Below are positions 34,084 to 43,504 of a stretch of 64,000 nucleotides of DNA, in pieces. Within the stretch, counting starts at the first letter, position 1. Each line of letters starts with the position of its first letter. A program made the position numbers and the translations under genes. The notes under the pieces were generated by a model that did not search any database, was not told the DNA's origin, and was given only the letters and a program-made list of their open reading frames with translations. The stretch covers positions 496,001 through 560,000 of the forward strand of contig NZ_AHCA01000001.1 of assembly GCF_000238355.1 (NCBI RefSeq). The letters are read 5' to 3'. The stretch comes from Pseudoalteromonas haloplanktis ATCC 14393. GTDB taxonomy: Bacteria > Pseudomonadota > Gammaproteobacteria > Enterobacterales > Alteromonadaceae.

Positions 34084-35052
34084 CTAGTTTAAAATTTGTT
34101 CCATCACCCAGCTTGTATGAGTCGCTGAATGGCCTGTAGAAGGATGAGTGATGTTTTTTAGCAGTGCCGCTGCCATATTTTCAACGTGGTACTGCTGAAT
34201 ATGAGTCGGGTTTGCTATGTTGTATTGTATTTCACCCGTTTCGTTAATAACAGAAATGGCTTGTTCATCAAATACACTAAAGCTGATCTCGCCTTTTTCG
34301 CCATACACAGTAACAACATCAAAACGTGAAAAACCGCCAAAATTCCAGCTGCCCGAACCGGTAATGCCATTTTTATGTTGCCAACACGCTGTAATTGCAT
34401 CAAACGCCTTATACAAACTTTGTTGGTTGCAAGCAAGCCCTTTGACATGCTCATAATCACCAAATAAATAGCCGAATAAATCAAGGCCATGACTGGCTAA
34501 GTCATCAAAATATCCCCCAGGGGCAATGGCTTTATCCGTTCGCCAATTATATTCACCTGACTTATCTTGCTCACTGGCGGCTTTACTTAAATGCCAGTTA
34601 ACATGACGAACTTGGCCAATTTCACCAGCATCAATCAGGCTTTTTACTTTATTAAAACGCGGTAAAGAGCGACGATAATACGCCACATATAACGGAATGT
34701 TTTTACTCGTAAAGGCTTCAAGAATAGCTTCACTTTGCGCTAACGTTGGCGCGAGTGGTTTTTCAATGCAACACGGTTTACCTGCTGCAGCTACTTTTAA
34801 TGCCAACACCTTATGGCTATCGGGAGGGGTTGCAATATACACAGCATCAATCTCATCACTTGCAATCAATTCATCGGCCGTTTTAAATACCAAAGGCACA
34901 TTGTGACGTTTTGCATAATCCTCAGCAAGTGCAGTGTCTCTGCGGGTAACGGCATGTAACACAAAACCTGCGGTGTGTTGATACGCAGGGCCACTTTTCA
35001 CCTCTGTTACTGCACCACAACCAATCATTCCCCAACGAATTTGTTTCGTCAT
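34084..35052 (-). CDS. Gfo/Idh/MocA-family NAD(P)-dependent oxidoreductase
   Basis: 322 aa. The Rossmann start is RWGMIGCGAVTE (G-x-G-x-x). The central EKP motif CCIEKPLAPT and the later GGYFDDLASHGLDLFGYLF, with the D-x-x-x-H catalytic pattern, are typical. It acts on sugars or sugar derivatives with NAD(P). The gene overlaps the phosphotransferase upstream by four bases (ATGA), so the two are coupled. The substrate is unknown. The stop lies one base after the SBP-like gene's stop on the opposite strand. Confidence 0.85.
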   Translation of the reverse strand: MTKQIRWGMIGCGAVTEVKSGPAYQHTAGFVLHAVTRRDTALAEDYAKRHNVPLVFKTADELIASDEIDAVYIATPPDSHKVLALKVAAAGKPCCIEKPLAPTLAQSEAILEAFTSKNIPLYVAYYRRSLPRFNKVKSLIDAGEIGQVRHVNWHLSKAASEQDKSGEYNWRTDKAIAPGGYFDDLASHGLDLFGYLFGDYEHVKGLACNQQSLYKAFDAITACWQHKNGITGSGSWNFGGFSRFDVVTVYGEKGEISFSVFDEQAISVINETGEIQYNIANPTHIQQYHVENMAAALLKNITHPSTGHSATHTSWVMEQILN

Positions 35053-36011
35053 GCAAGTTTGCTCCCAAAATTTATTTTTGTAATTTGATATTGTTTGCGC
35101 ATATAAGCATTAACTTTTTTGTGCGCTGGGCTCCAGCCCATTAAAAACCGATAAAAATCAGCCCAAGCAACCGGCCATAGTGTTTGCCACGCGTTAAGAA
35201 CAACAGCTGTATACTCACTGTGACCAAACTGCTGCATAGCACCACTAAAGTGACGAAAATAACTCGCTAAATAGTCATCAGCAGTATCCTCAAGTTGCTG
35301 CTCATTTAAACAGCTACCCAAAAAATACATAACGTCAACAACACCAACGCCACCACCAGTATATTGAAAGTCATAGCCTAAAACATCCATCGTCGAATTA
35401 TTAACAGCAAAATTCGCAAGTTTTGCATCACCGTGAATAAGCGTTTGATACGGGCAGTTACGCAATATTTTATCTATTTTATCTGCGTGCTGCTTTAATG
35501 TGCTTTCGTGCATATTTTCATATTCATCTGGGCGTGTTGCTAAATGCCAATAGTTTCCCTGCAGCCAAAGGCCATCGGGGTTAACTTGAAAGTGAAAAGC
35601 ATGAAAATACCCTAGCCATTTAATAATTGCTGCTATATGTGCGTCAGTTTCTTGCGCACAAGTAAAACCTTCAGCTGCAAAATCAGCAAACACCAATACC
35701 TTTTGCGAGTCATGCTTTATAGCCTTAAAACAACTAAGCGCCCGAGATTGCGAAGGTAATTGTGGTGCATAATGCAGGTACCAATTGTATTCAACATCAT
35801 AAGAGCAATGCTTACGATTAATTGCAAACTCAGTTTGTGAAATTCGCGGGTGATTTATCTGATCGGGCACACTAATCGCTTTAATAACACATGCTTTTTC
35901 ATCCAATCGACAACGCACTATTTCACCACAGCCACTCCACAATGAAGTAATCGTTTCGGTGATTTTAATATTCTTATAATGAAGACTAATTAAAGGCAGA
36001 TAAAAAGACAT
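35049..36011 (-). CDS. Aminoglycoside/choline-kinase-like phosphotransferase
   Basis: 320 aa from ATG 36011; a TTG at 36020 would add three residues. Kinase-like fold with the Brenner box LIHGDAKLANFAV (H-G-D-x-x-x-x-N) and the metal-binding D of VLGYDFQYTGGG, as in APH, choline kinase and the EcKL/CHK insect-type kinases. A nucleotide-loop region near residue 60 is degenerate. It probably phosphorylates a small alcohol or sugar-like acceptor. It is translationally coupled to the Gfo/Idh/MocA dehydrogenase gene, suggesting a two-step pathway. Antibiotic resistance is not supported by context. Confidence 0.75.
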   Translation of the reverse strand: MSFYLPLISLHYKNIKITETITSLWSGCGEIVRCRLDEKACVIKAISVPDQINHPRISQTEFAINRKHCSYDVEYNWYLHYAPQLPSQSRALSCFKAIKHDSQKVLVFADFAAEGFTCAQETDAHIAAIIKWLGYFHAFHFQVNPDGLWLQGNYWHLATRPDEYENMHESTLKQHADKIDKILRNCPYQTLIHGDAKLANFAVNNSTMDVLGYDFQYTGGGVGVVDVMYFLGSCLNEQQLEDTADDYLASYFRHFSGAMQQFGHSEYTAVVLNAWQTLWPVAWADFYRFLMGWSPAHKKVNAYMRKQYQITKINFGSKLA

Positions 36012-36105
36012 ACACACCAAGGTTTACACAATCTGCGTGTAGTATGGCATAAACGGTTGCAAATTAAAGGGCTTAGATAATAAGAGTGTGATGTTAAGCT
36101 AACAA

Positions 36106-36134
36106 AAAAGCCCAGACAAAATTGCATGGGCTTT
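36106..36134 (-). terminator. Second terminator-like hairpin after fadE
   Basis: AAAGCCCA and TGGGCTTT pair around a 12-base loop, followed by a U-run (TTTTTTG) on the minus strand. It is the farther of two hairpins downstream of the fadE stop. Confidence 0.75.
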
Positions 36135-36141
36135 AAAATAA

Positions 36142-36166
36142 AAGCGCCCTTACTGCTGGGCGCTTA
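36142..36166 (-). terminator. First terminator-like hairpin after fadE
   Basis: AAGCGCCC and GGGCGCTT pair with an eight-base loop; TTTTATTTT follows on the minus strand. Two hairpins in tandem give strong 3' end definition. Confidence 0.8.
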
Positions 36167-36193
36167 CATTGTTGAATTAAGCTAACTCAAATT

Positions 36194-38455
36194 TTACTGA
36201 TTTACTGCCGTTTTTAGTGGCTGTGGATTTAGCGGCTGTGCGTTTTCGTCGAGTAAGTTCATATCAAAATCAAACTCATCAACACGGATTGCGCGCTCAC
36301 GTTTTTTGTTGTAATCAATCAGTTTAGCGTATTCTTCCTCAGTGATTACGTTCGCAACGAGTGCATTATCTAACGTTAGCGCAAAACGAATACCCGGTTT
36401 GATTGTTTTAGCACGCAAGGCTTTTTTCACTTTTGCGAGTAAATCTAAACAGCCCATTTTAGCTTGGTATGCTTGCTCGTTAATGTAATGACCATCACCT
36501 TCAACAGGTTTAACTAAGTGCGTGATTTGCTTTTTAAAGGCAGTATCAAGTTGCGCTTGTTTGGCTAATTCACGAACTAAGTCATCGCTGATTTTTGGCA
36601 TTTTAGTTGCGTAGTTCATGGTGATGAAACGCATAAACTTACGTGTGCCACTTGCTGGGAAGTTATCTAAAAACTTGTGCAATGCTTCTTCAGCGCTTTG
36701 CAGAGCAAAACGAGTTGCATAGTGGAAGTATGGCGCTGCTTGCTCGCGTTCACTGCTCGCTACTTTTTGCTCGTAATATTTGATAGATGCCATGGCCGCA
36801 TAAAGGAAACTCATTACGTCACCTAAACGAGCGGATAACATTTCTGCTTGCTTAAGCTTGCCGCCCAGCACTAATAACGAGAAATCAGCGTAAACAGCGA
36901 GTTTTGCTGATAATTTTTGTGCTGCTTTTTCATATTCACGCACTTCAGGAAGTGGTGAATTAGCACCTGCGGTAAACGGTAAAACACCTAAGCGGAATGC
37001 ACGTAAGCTGTTAGCTACACTGTAACCCACTGTTTTACGCAAGATGCTGTTAAATTCTTTATCAGCGTTTTTATCTTCACTATGGATCGATTCAACCATA
37101 GATTGTAAATATGGGTGACAACGCATCACACCTTGACCAAAAATCATCAGGTTACGGGTGAGGATGTTTGCGCCTTCTACCGTAATGGCAATAGGTTGTG
37201 CTACATAACCACTGGCTAACGTGTTTTGTGGGCCGTTTTGAATCGCTTTACCCGCTTGGATATCCATAGCAGAATCGAGTACATCGCGGCCAATTTCGGT
37301 CATATGATACTTAGCAATTGCAGTAACTACTGATGGCTTTAAGCCCATGCCTAAACCTTCAGTTGTCAGCACACGCATCGCTTCTTGAAGGTACGTTTTA
37401 CCTGCAATATCAGCGAGTTTTTCTTGAATACCTTCAAACTGACCAATCGCTAAACCAAATTGCTCACGCACTGCAGCGTATTCAGAAGCACCTTTAAAGG
37501 CCACTTGTGATGAACTTACACCTAACGCAGGTAGTGAAATACCACGACCAGCACCTAAACAGCTAACCAGCATTTGCCAACCACGGCCGATGTTCTTTTG
37601 ACCACCAATGATAAAGTCCATTGGTACAAATACTTTATCACCGCGTGTAGTCCCGTTGTAAAAACGAATCCCCATTGGATCATGACGATTACCAAGCTCT
37701 ACACCTGGGTGATCTTTTGGAATAAGTGCACAGGTGATACCTAGGTTTTCTTTACCGCCTAGCAATCCATTAGGATCAACCACTTTAAAAGCTAAACCTA
37801 GCACTGTCGCAATCGGTGCAAGTGTGATGTAGCGCTTGTCCCAGGTGATCTCAAGTCCAAGTACTTCTTCACCGTTGTGCATACCTTTTGTGACCACACC
37901 GATGTCAGGAATACCACCTGCATCAGAGCCCGCTTCTGGGCTGGTTAGGGCAAAACAAGGAATATCACGACCATTTGCAAGGCGCGGTAAGTAATGTGCT
38001 TGTTGTTCTTGTGTACCAAAATGCAGTAGTAATTCACCCGGACCTAATGAGTTTGGTACCATAACAGTTACCGCAACAGCCGAACTCTTAGTAGCGATTG
38101 TGCCAACAATGGTTGAGTTTGCGTAAGGGCTAAATTCTAAACCACCAAATGACTTAGGAATGATCAGTGAAAAGAAACGCTCTTTTTTCAGAAAATCTAA
38201 AATGTAGTCAGGTAAGTGGATACCGCTTTGAATTTCCGTGTCGTCGATCATACCCAGTAACTCTTGTAATGGGCCATCGATAAATGCTTGCTCATCGGCG
38301 CTTAAAACCGCAGCGGGTACCGCGCGTAAAGCCTCAAAATCAGGCTTACCTTGGTAGATAGAGCCTTCTAACCACACATCACCTGCATCTAATGCTTCTT
38401 GTTCTGTAATTGAAATACTTGGTAATACTTTTTTTAATTTTGTGCGTAAACTCAT
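36194..38455 (-). CDS. fadE: Acyl-CoA dehydrogenase, FadE type
   Basis: 753 aa. First step of fatty-acid beta-oxidation. N-terminal region (1-80), then the acyl-CoA dehydrogenase core: FALTSPEAGSDAGGIPD, GRGWQMLVSCLGAGRGISLPA and EGIQEKLADIAGKTYLQEAMRV, with FAD-binding GEGANILTRN-like VEGANILTRNLMIFGQ. A C-terminal extension of about 250 residues, as in the bacterial FadE (DUF1974) type, follows. The length (E. coli 814) is slightly short, mainly because the N-terminal membrane segment is missing, as in many Alteromonadales. It is transcribed alone, ends in two terminators, and is divergent from the TonB receptor. The 412-base gap between the starts holds no gene. Confidence 0.9.
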   Translation of the reverse strand: MSLRTKLKKVLPSISITEQEALDAGDVWLEGSIYQGKPDFEALRAVPAAVLSADEQAFIDGPLQELLGMIDDTEIQSGIHLPDYILDFLKKERFFSLIIPKSFGGLEFSPYANSTIVGTIATKSSAVAVTVMVPNSLGPGELLLHFGTQEQQAHYLPRLANGRDIPCFALTSPEAGSDAGGIPDIGVVTKGMHNGEEVLGLEITWDKRYITLAPIATVLGLAFKVVDPNGLLGGKENLGITCALIPKDHPGVELGNRHDPMGIRFYNGTTRGDKVFVPMDFIIGGQKNIGRGWQMLVSCLGAGRGISLPALGVSSSQVAFKGASEYAAVREQFGLAIGQFEGIQEKLADIAGKTYLQEAMRVLTTEGLGMGLKPSVVTAIAKYHMTEIGRDVLDSAMDIQAGKAIQNGPQNTLASGYVAQPIAITVEGANILTRNLMIFGQGVMRCHPYLQSMVESIHSEDKNADKEFNSILRKTVGYSVANSLRAFRLGVLPFTAGANSPLPEVREYEKAAQKLSAKLAVYADFSLLVLGGKLKQAEMLSARLGDVMSFLYAAMASIKYYEQKVASSEREQAAPYFHYATRFALQSAEEALHKFLDNFPASGTRKFMRFITMNYATKMPKISDDLVRELAKQAQLDTAFKKQITHLVKPVEGDGHYINEQAYQAKMGCLDLLAKVKKALRAKTIKPGIRFALTLDNALVANVITEEEYAKLIDYNKKRERAIRVDEFDFDMNLLDENAQPLNPQPLKTAVNQ

Positions 38456-38867
38456 GATTAACTCATCCGACCAGATAATAATAACCCTATTACGTCATAA
38501 AAATGAGATTAGATCAATTGCTCTAACCATTTTTTTAACAGTTTTTTCAATTTATTTTTATCGGCAGGCGCTAAGCTATTGAATAAAAACAGCTAACACG
38601 TGTACGCTGAAATGAAAAATAAAGCCAGGTAAACAGTAAATATTTAAAACTCACTTTATAGCCACAGGAACCCTCACAAAAAACAGACCATAAAATTAAC
38701 AATTAAAACCATTTGATAATTAATGCAACTATTATTTGATATAAAAATATCAAAACATGATAGAAAATCACAACTTTTAATACCATTAACGTGACAATCT
38801 AACATTGGGAATGAAGCAAAATAAGTTCTCTACCGAAATATAATATTAATAATTAAAGGGTTTCTTT

Positions 38868-41800
38868 ATGTCTGGTAGGTATTTTAAACAAAGTCTAATT
38901 GCAACTAGTATTGCAAGCGTATTATTAAGTGGTGTTGCACCGCTTACAGCAAACGCTGCAGAAGCTAAAGATGATGTAGAGGTTATTGAAGTAAGAGGTA
39001 TTCGTGGTAGTACCGTGGCCGCAATTAACACAAAGCGCTTTGCAGCATCACAAGTTGATGGCATTGCAGCAGAGGATATTGGTAAATTACCTGATGTCAC
39101 CATTGCAGACTCACTGCAACGTATCACCGGTGTGCAAATTGAGCGAGTGGCCGGTGAAGGGGGACCAATCGCGATACGTGGTTTACCACAAGTTGATACC
39201 ACATTAAATGGCGAAGTATTTCTAAGTGCGACGACAATAGACAGTTCAGGAGCTGACTTTGGTGACTTACCATCCCAGTTATTCTCTGGTGTAGATGTCT
39301 ACAAATCAGCAACATCGAGTAATAGTGCCGCGGGTATTGCCGGTTCAGTTAACTTAAAAACACGTCGCCCTTTTGATATGGATGAAGGATGGGTTGTCTC
39401 TGGAGGTGCTGAAATCACGCGCGGCTCTATCAGTGACGAAACCGATCCTAATATTAATGGCTTACTCAGTTATAACAACGGAAAAGTAGGTTTCTTATTC
39501 TCTGCGGTTACTTCTGAGGCAAACTTAGCAAGCGACTACAACGGTTACAATGACACCTCTGAAAATGGCGGTTTAGGTTGGACTGAAAACAACCATACAT
39601 GGGGCGAGCAACCGGCAGAAGGTGGCGAAGTTTACAACATCATTCCACATGGCTTTACCGCGTTTAATAAAACAGAAGAACGTAAGCGTGATGCCGTGCA
39701 ATTTTCTTTTCAAGCTGACTTAGGTGAAGGCTTTGAGTTAACCGCTGATTATTTTTATACAAAACAAGACAGGTTTAATGCTCGCCGCGGCTTTAACCAC
39801 AATAGCCGTTGGCAAACATACGCCAATTATGCCTATGCTACAAATTCAACAGGTGACACCTTTACTGATGCTGACGGCAATCCTTGGCAAGGTGTCGATG
39901 CATTTAAAATGCGCCCTTACCGGATGCAGTCATTCACGCAAGCTAATGGTAACGAAGAAAAATCGCAGAACTTTAACCTCGAGCTTAATTATGACAATGG
40001 TGGCGCATTAACAGGTCAAGTGAGAGCAACCTTTGCCCGTGCGACGGCTAAGATGCGCCACGGATATGGTGAAGGCGATATTTTAAGTATCGATCAAGGC
40101 AGTTTAGTCACAGGTCCTGGTGGATTAAACCCAGCCGAGTTCTGTAATAATGGTGAAGCAATCATAGGTGACCAAGGGGGTTGTAACGCCCTATATTCAC
40201 AAGGGATAGAGTCAAATGATTTCTTTATTACCTACGATGCGGCAGGAACACACCCTGCATTTGGTGGGTTTGATCAAATGGTCAACGGCGGTAAAGGCAT
40301 GCGTAGCGTTGCCGACTACATGGCCGATCTAGACTCCTACCATGTAGGCGCATTTTCATCAGAAGGAAATACCGACGATGAAGGTGAAATCAATACCTTT
40401 AGCACCAAATGGAATTATGCTTTAGAAGATAACCCATTTATAACCAGCGTTGATTTTGGCCTACGTTACTCTGAACGTAAAGTAGATCACGACCAGTTTA
40501 CTTATACATCTGAGTTTGGTGATGGCTGTGACATTGCCCAGTGGAAAGCGGTGGATCAACAGTACAATGGTGCGGCTGAGGGCGATCCCTGCTACCAAGT
40601 ACAAGGAACAGGTGAGCTGGTTAATGGTAGCTGGACACCTTACACCTTATTACCCCCTACCCGCCTCGATCAGCATGCCTCTGTTTCATGGCAAACAAAC
40701 TTTGGCGGGGTTACCGGTATTCCCGGTGTTTGGTCAATTGATCCTGATAACTTCCGTGATCCACGTCAATTCCATGAAGATGTATTTGGCAATGTTGCCC
40801 GCACAGAAAATGGTGGCTCAACTTACGATGTCGCTTTAGATGAACTTAGCTACTTTTTACAAGCCAACTTCGAGTACGAAGCACTCAGCGGTAATATTGG
40901 TATGAAAGTAGTTGAAACTAATCTATACGTAAAACAGAACCTCGTCGGTCCTAACCTGCCGCATTCAGGCTTAGGTCCTGATATTGGTGATACTGTAACT
41001 GATCGCAGTTATACTGATTACCTCCCTTCTGTAAATTTAGCTTACTCTGCCACGGACGATATTATCTTACGTGCTTCTTGGTCTAAAAATATGCAGCCTC
41101 TTAACTTAGATCAGTGGGGTGCGGGTAAAACAGTCGGCTCAGTATTTGATGACAGCTGCGGCTGTATGCGAGTCGTTAACGGTACATTAAACGGCAACCC
41201 TGCACTTGACCCTTGGCGCTCGGAAAACTATTCACTTTCTGCTGAATGGTATATGGGTGAAGCATCGATGATGTATGTCGCCACTTATGATATTGAAATT
41301 GAGAGCTTTACCGAAAGCTCAACCGTAATGATTGATGAGCCCGACTCTGATGGTGTAAGCCGTGGACCTTGGCCATTTACAGCCAACGTACAAGGTAATG
41401 GCGGTGGGGTTACCGGTTATGAAATTGGCACTAAACTAGCGTTTGGTGATGTATTTGAGACTAATAGCTTTATCGATAATTTTGGTATCGATGCAAACTA
41501 TACTTACAGCGATAGCTCACAAGATACTAAAGATGTACATGGTAATGACTTGCCTTTTGTCGGTATGTCTAAAGATACCTATAACTTTGTCTTATGGTAT
41601 GAGCAAGATGCATTCTCAACACGCCTCGCTTATAACTTTAGAAGCCCACGTTTGATCACCCAAGGTAGTGCTTCGACAGGTGGTCAGTCACTTTACCAAG
41701 ATGATTATGCGCAACTTGATTTGAACGTAAGCTACCACTTCGATGAAAACATTACCGTGTATATCAATGGTTCAAATATCACTGAAGAAATTCAACAAAC

Positions 41801-41882
41801 TTACGTAGAGTTTTCTGGCCAAAAAGCCTTCCAGAATGTCTATGAAGCACGTTGGACATTGGGTACGCGTATTACCTTCTAG
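38868..41882 (+). CDS. TonB-dependent receptor linked to flavin halogenases (1004 aa)
   Basis: 1004 aa. Signal peptide (1-30, ASVLLSGVAPLTANA), TonB box VEVIEVRGIRGST, plug with QVDGIAAEDIGKLPDVTIADSLQRITGVQIERVAGEGGPIAIRGL, and a barrel ending in ARWTLGTRITF. This is the long TonB receptor type of Xanthomonadales/Alteromonadales carbohydrate loci. It is the first gene of a three-gene cassette with two halogenases, though an intervening terminator (41912-41943) separates it from them. The substrate is unknown; in related loci, glycans or polyphenols. The 412-base leader has no recognised operator; the start ATG 38868 is preceded by AAAGGG. Confidence 0.88.
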   Translation: MSGRYFKQSLIATSIASVLLSGVAPLTANAAEAKDDVEVIEVRGIRGSTVAAINTKRFAASQVDGIAAEDIGKLPDVTIADSLQRITGVQIERVAGEGGPIAIRGLPQVDTTLNGEVFLSATTIDSSGADFGDLPSQLFSGVDVYKSATSSNSAAGIAGSVNLKTRRPFDMDEGWVVSGGAEITRGSISDETDPNINGLLSYNNGKVGFLFSAVTSEANLASDYNGYNDTSENGGLGWTENNHTWGEQPAEGGEVYNIIPHGFTAFNKTEERKRDAVQFSFQADLGEGFELTADYFYTKQDRFNARRGFNHNSRWQTYANYAYATNSTGDTFTDADGNPWQGVDAFKMRPYRMQSFTQANGNEEKSQNFNLELNYDNGGALTGQVRATFARATAKMRHGYGEGDILSIDQGSLVTGPGGLNPAEFCNNGEAIIGDQGGCNALYSQGIESNDFFITYDAAGTHPAFGGFDQMVNGGKGMRSVADYMADLDSYHVGAFSSEGNTDDEGEINTFSTKWNYALEDNPFITSVDFGLRYSERKVDHDQFTYTSEFGDGCDIAQWKAVDQQYNGAAEGDPCYQVQGTGELVNGSWTPYTLLPPTRLDQHASVSWQTNFGGVTGIPGVWSIDPDNFRDPRQFHEDVFGNVARTENGGSTYDVALDELSYFLQANFEYEALSGNIGMKVVETNLYVKQNLVGPNLPHSGLGPDIGDTVTDRSYTDYLPSVNLAYSATDDIILRASWSKNMQPLNLDQWGAGKTVGSVFDDSCGCMRVVNGTLNGNPALDPWRSENYSLSAEWYMGEASMMYVATYDIEIESFTESSTVMIDEPDSDGVSRGPWPFTANVQGNGGGVTGYEIGTKLAFGDVFETNSFIDNFGIDANYTYSDSSQDTKDVHGNDLPFVGMSKDTYNFVLWYEQDAFSTRLAYNFRSPRLITQGSASTGGQSLYQDDYAQLDLNVSYHFDENITVYINGSNITEEIQQTYVEFSGQKAFQNVYEARWTLGTRITF

Positions 41883-41911
41883 TCGTTTTTTTAGCTAGTA
41901 AAATGCACAAT

Positions 41912-41943
41912 AAAACCGCTAACAAATTTGTTAGCGGTTTTTA
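41912..41943 (+). terminator. Terminator between TonB receptor and halogenases
   Basis: AAAACCGCTAACA and TGTTAGCGGTTTT pair with a 5-base loop and continue into T-rich sequence. The stem has 13 bp. It allows the receptor and halogenases to be expressed at different levels. Confidence 0.85.
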
Positions 41944-41965
41944 TACTAATAACAAGAGTACGCTA

Positions 41966-43486
41966 ATGAATAGCTCACCGCTAAAAAAAATCAATAATCT
42001 TGTCATAGTGGGTGGCGGCACCACTGGTTGGATGACCGCTGCCGCATTAAGCCAACACTTTAAAGGGCAAGCAATTACGATCACGGTAGTTGAATCCACA
42101 GTGCTTGGCACCGTAGGGGTTGGTGAGGCAACCATTCCAACGCTTCGACGCTTTTGTAATGCACTGGGTTACAGCGATGATGATATTATTAAAGCAACCA
42201 ACGCAACATGTAAATTAGGGATCGAGTTCCAAGATTGGTATCAACTGGGTAGTCGTTTTATACACCCATTTGGTTTGTACGGACAAAGCACCAAAGAAGT
42301 CCCCTTTCATCACTATTGGTTACGCGCAAAACAGCATGGTCACCACGTGCCCCTAAGTGCGTATTCATTAGGCGCCAATTTAGCTCGGCAGAATAAGTTT
42401 TCCCCTCAGCAAAAGCCGCCCACAAACCAACTTGAAGTATTTGATTGGGCCTATCATTTTGATGCCAGCTTATTTGCTAATTTAATGAAAAAACACGCTC
42501 TATCACTAGGAGTAAAGTTAATTGATAAACAAGTCACGCAGGTAACCGTTGCGCAGAATTCGCAGCAAATTAGTCAGCTCTTATTTTCTGACAACAGCCG
42601 ATTACAGGGGGATTTTTTTATTGATTGCTCCGGTTTTAAAGGTTTATTACTGCAACAAGCTTTACAGGTACCTTACATAAATTGGAGCCAATGGCTGGTC
42701 TGCGATCGGGCATTTGCAGTGCAGACACACTCCCATAAACACATAAACGCTCGCACAATCGCTAAAGCCCATAGTGCTGGCTGGCAATGGCAAATACCGT
42801 TACAAAACCGAACTGGAAACGGAATTGTTTATTCCAGCAAATATTGTACAGATCAACAAGCGCTTAATACTCTAGAAGGCTCACTAACTGAAGCAATGAT
42901 CAATGAGCCTAAAGCGTTGTCTTTTACTCCAGGTCGGTGTAAGCAGGTATGGCAGGGTAACTGTATTGCCATAGGTTTAGCAGCAGGATTTTTAGAACCA
43001 TTAGAGTCCACCAGTATTGCTTTAGTTGAAACAGCGATAGCGCGTATCCAGCAGTTACTGACGACGGGACAATATACTGCGCAAACACAAAAACAGTTTA
43101 ACGACACAACTACACTTGAGTATGAACATGTGCGTGACTTTATTATTTTGCATTACAAACTAAACCAGCGAACAGACTCTGCAATGTGGCAATACTGCCG
43201 AGATATGCCAATTCCAACTAGTTTAGCGCAAAAAATGCAGGTATTTAAAGATACTGGCCATGTACTGCCACGTGCATGGGAAATGTTTGGTAAAGACAGC
43301 TGGCTGGCTATTTTTGATGGATTTAATTACCTACCCGAACACTATCATCCGCGTGCCGATAACATGCCTGCGCAATATCTAATAGAACAATTAAATTTTA
43401 TGCAAAACACCATTACAACACTTACTCAGCAAACACCAACACACAGTGAGTTTTTAAGTAAATTTACTCAAAGCACTTGTTATTAA
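41966..43486 (+). CDS. FAD-dependent tryptophan-halogenase-family protein 1
   Basis: 506 aa from ATG 41966; an upstream frame to 41852 crosses the terminator and the receptor's 3' end, so it is rejected. Flavin-halogenase signatures: the FAD loop IVGGGTTGWMTAA (GxGxxG type), the W-x-W-x-I-P motif as GWQWQIP, the Lys region CKLGIEFQDW (corresponding to PrnA Lys79) and EPLEST (corresponding to PrnA Glu346). Both catalytic residues are therefore present. The family uses FADH2, oxygen and halide to halogenate electron-rich aromatics. The TonB-locus clade is common in marine bacteria and no substrate is established. It is 18 bases ahead of the second halogenase. Confidence 0.87.
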   Translation: MNSSPLKKINNLVIVGGGTTGWMTAAALSQHFKGQAITITVVESTVLGTVGVGEATIPTLRRFCNALGYSDDDIIKATNATCKLGIEFQDWYQLGSRFIHPFGLYGQSTKEVPFHHYWLRAKQHGHHVPLSAYSLGANLARQNKFSPQQKPPTNQLEVFDWAYHFDASLFANLMKKHALSLGVKLIDKQVTQVTVAQNSQQISQLLFSDNSRLQGDFFIDCSGFKGLLLQQALQVPYINWSQWLVCDRAFAVQTHSHKHINARTIAKAHSAGWQWQIPLQNRTGNGIVYSSKYCTDQQALNTLEGSLTEAMINEPKALSFTPGRCKQVWQGNCIAIGLAAGFLEPLESTSIALVETAIARIQQLLTTGQYTAQTQKQFNDTTTLEYEHVRDFIILHYKLNQRTDSAMWQYCRDMPIPTSLAQKMQVFKDTGHVLPRAWEMFGKDSWLAIFDGFNYLPEHYHPRADNMPAQYLIEQLNFMQNTITTLTQQTPTHSEFLSKFTQSTCY

Positions 43487-43504
43487 CCAAGGTAAATAAT
43501 CACG

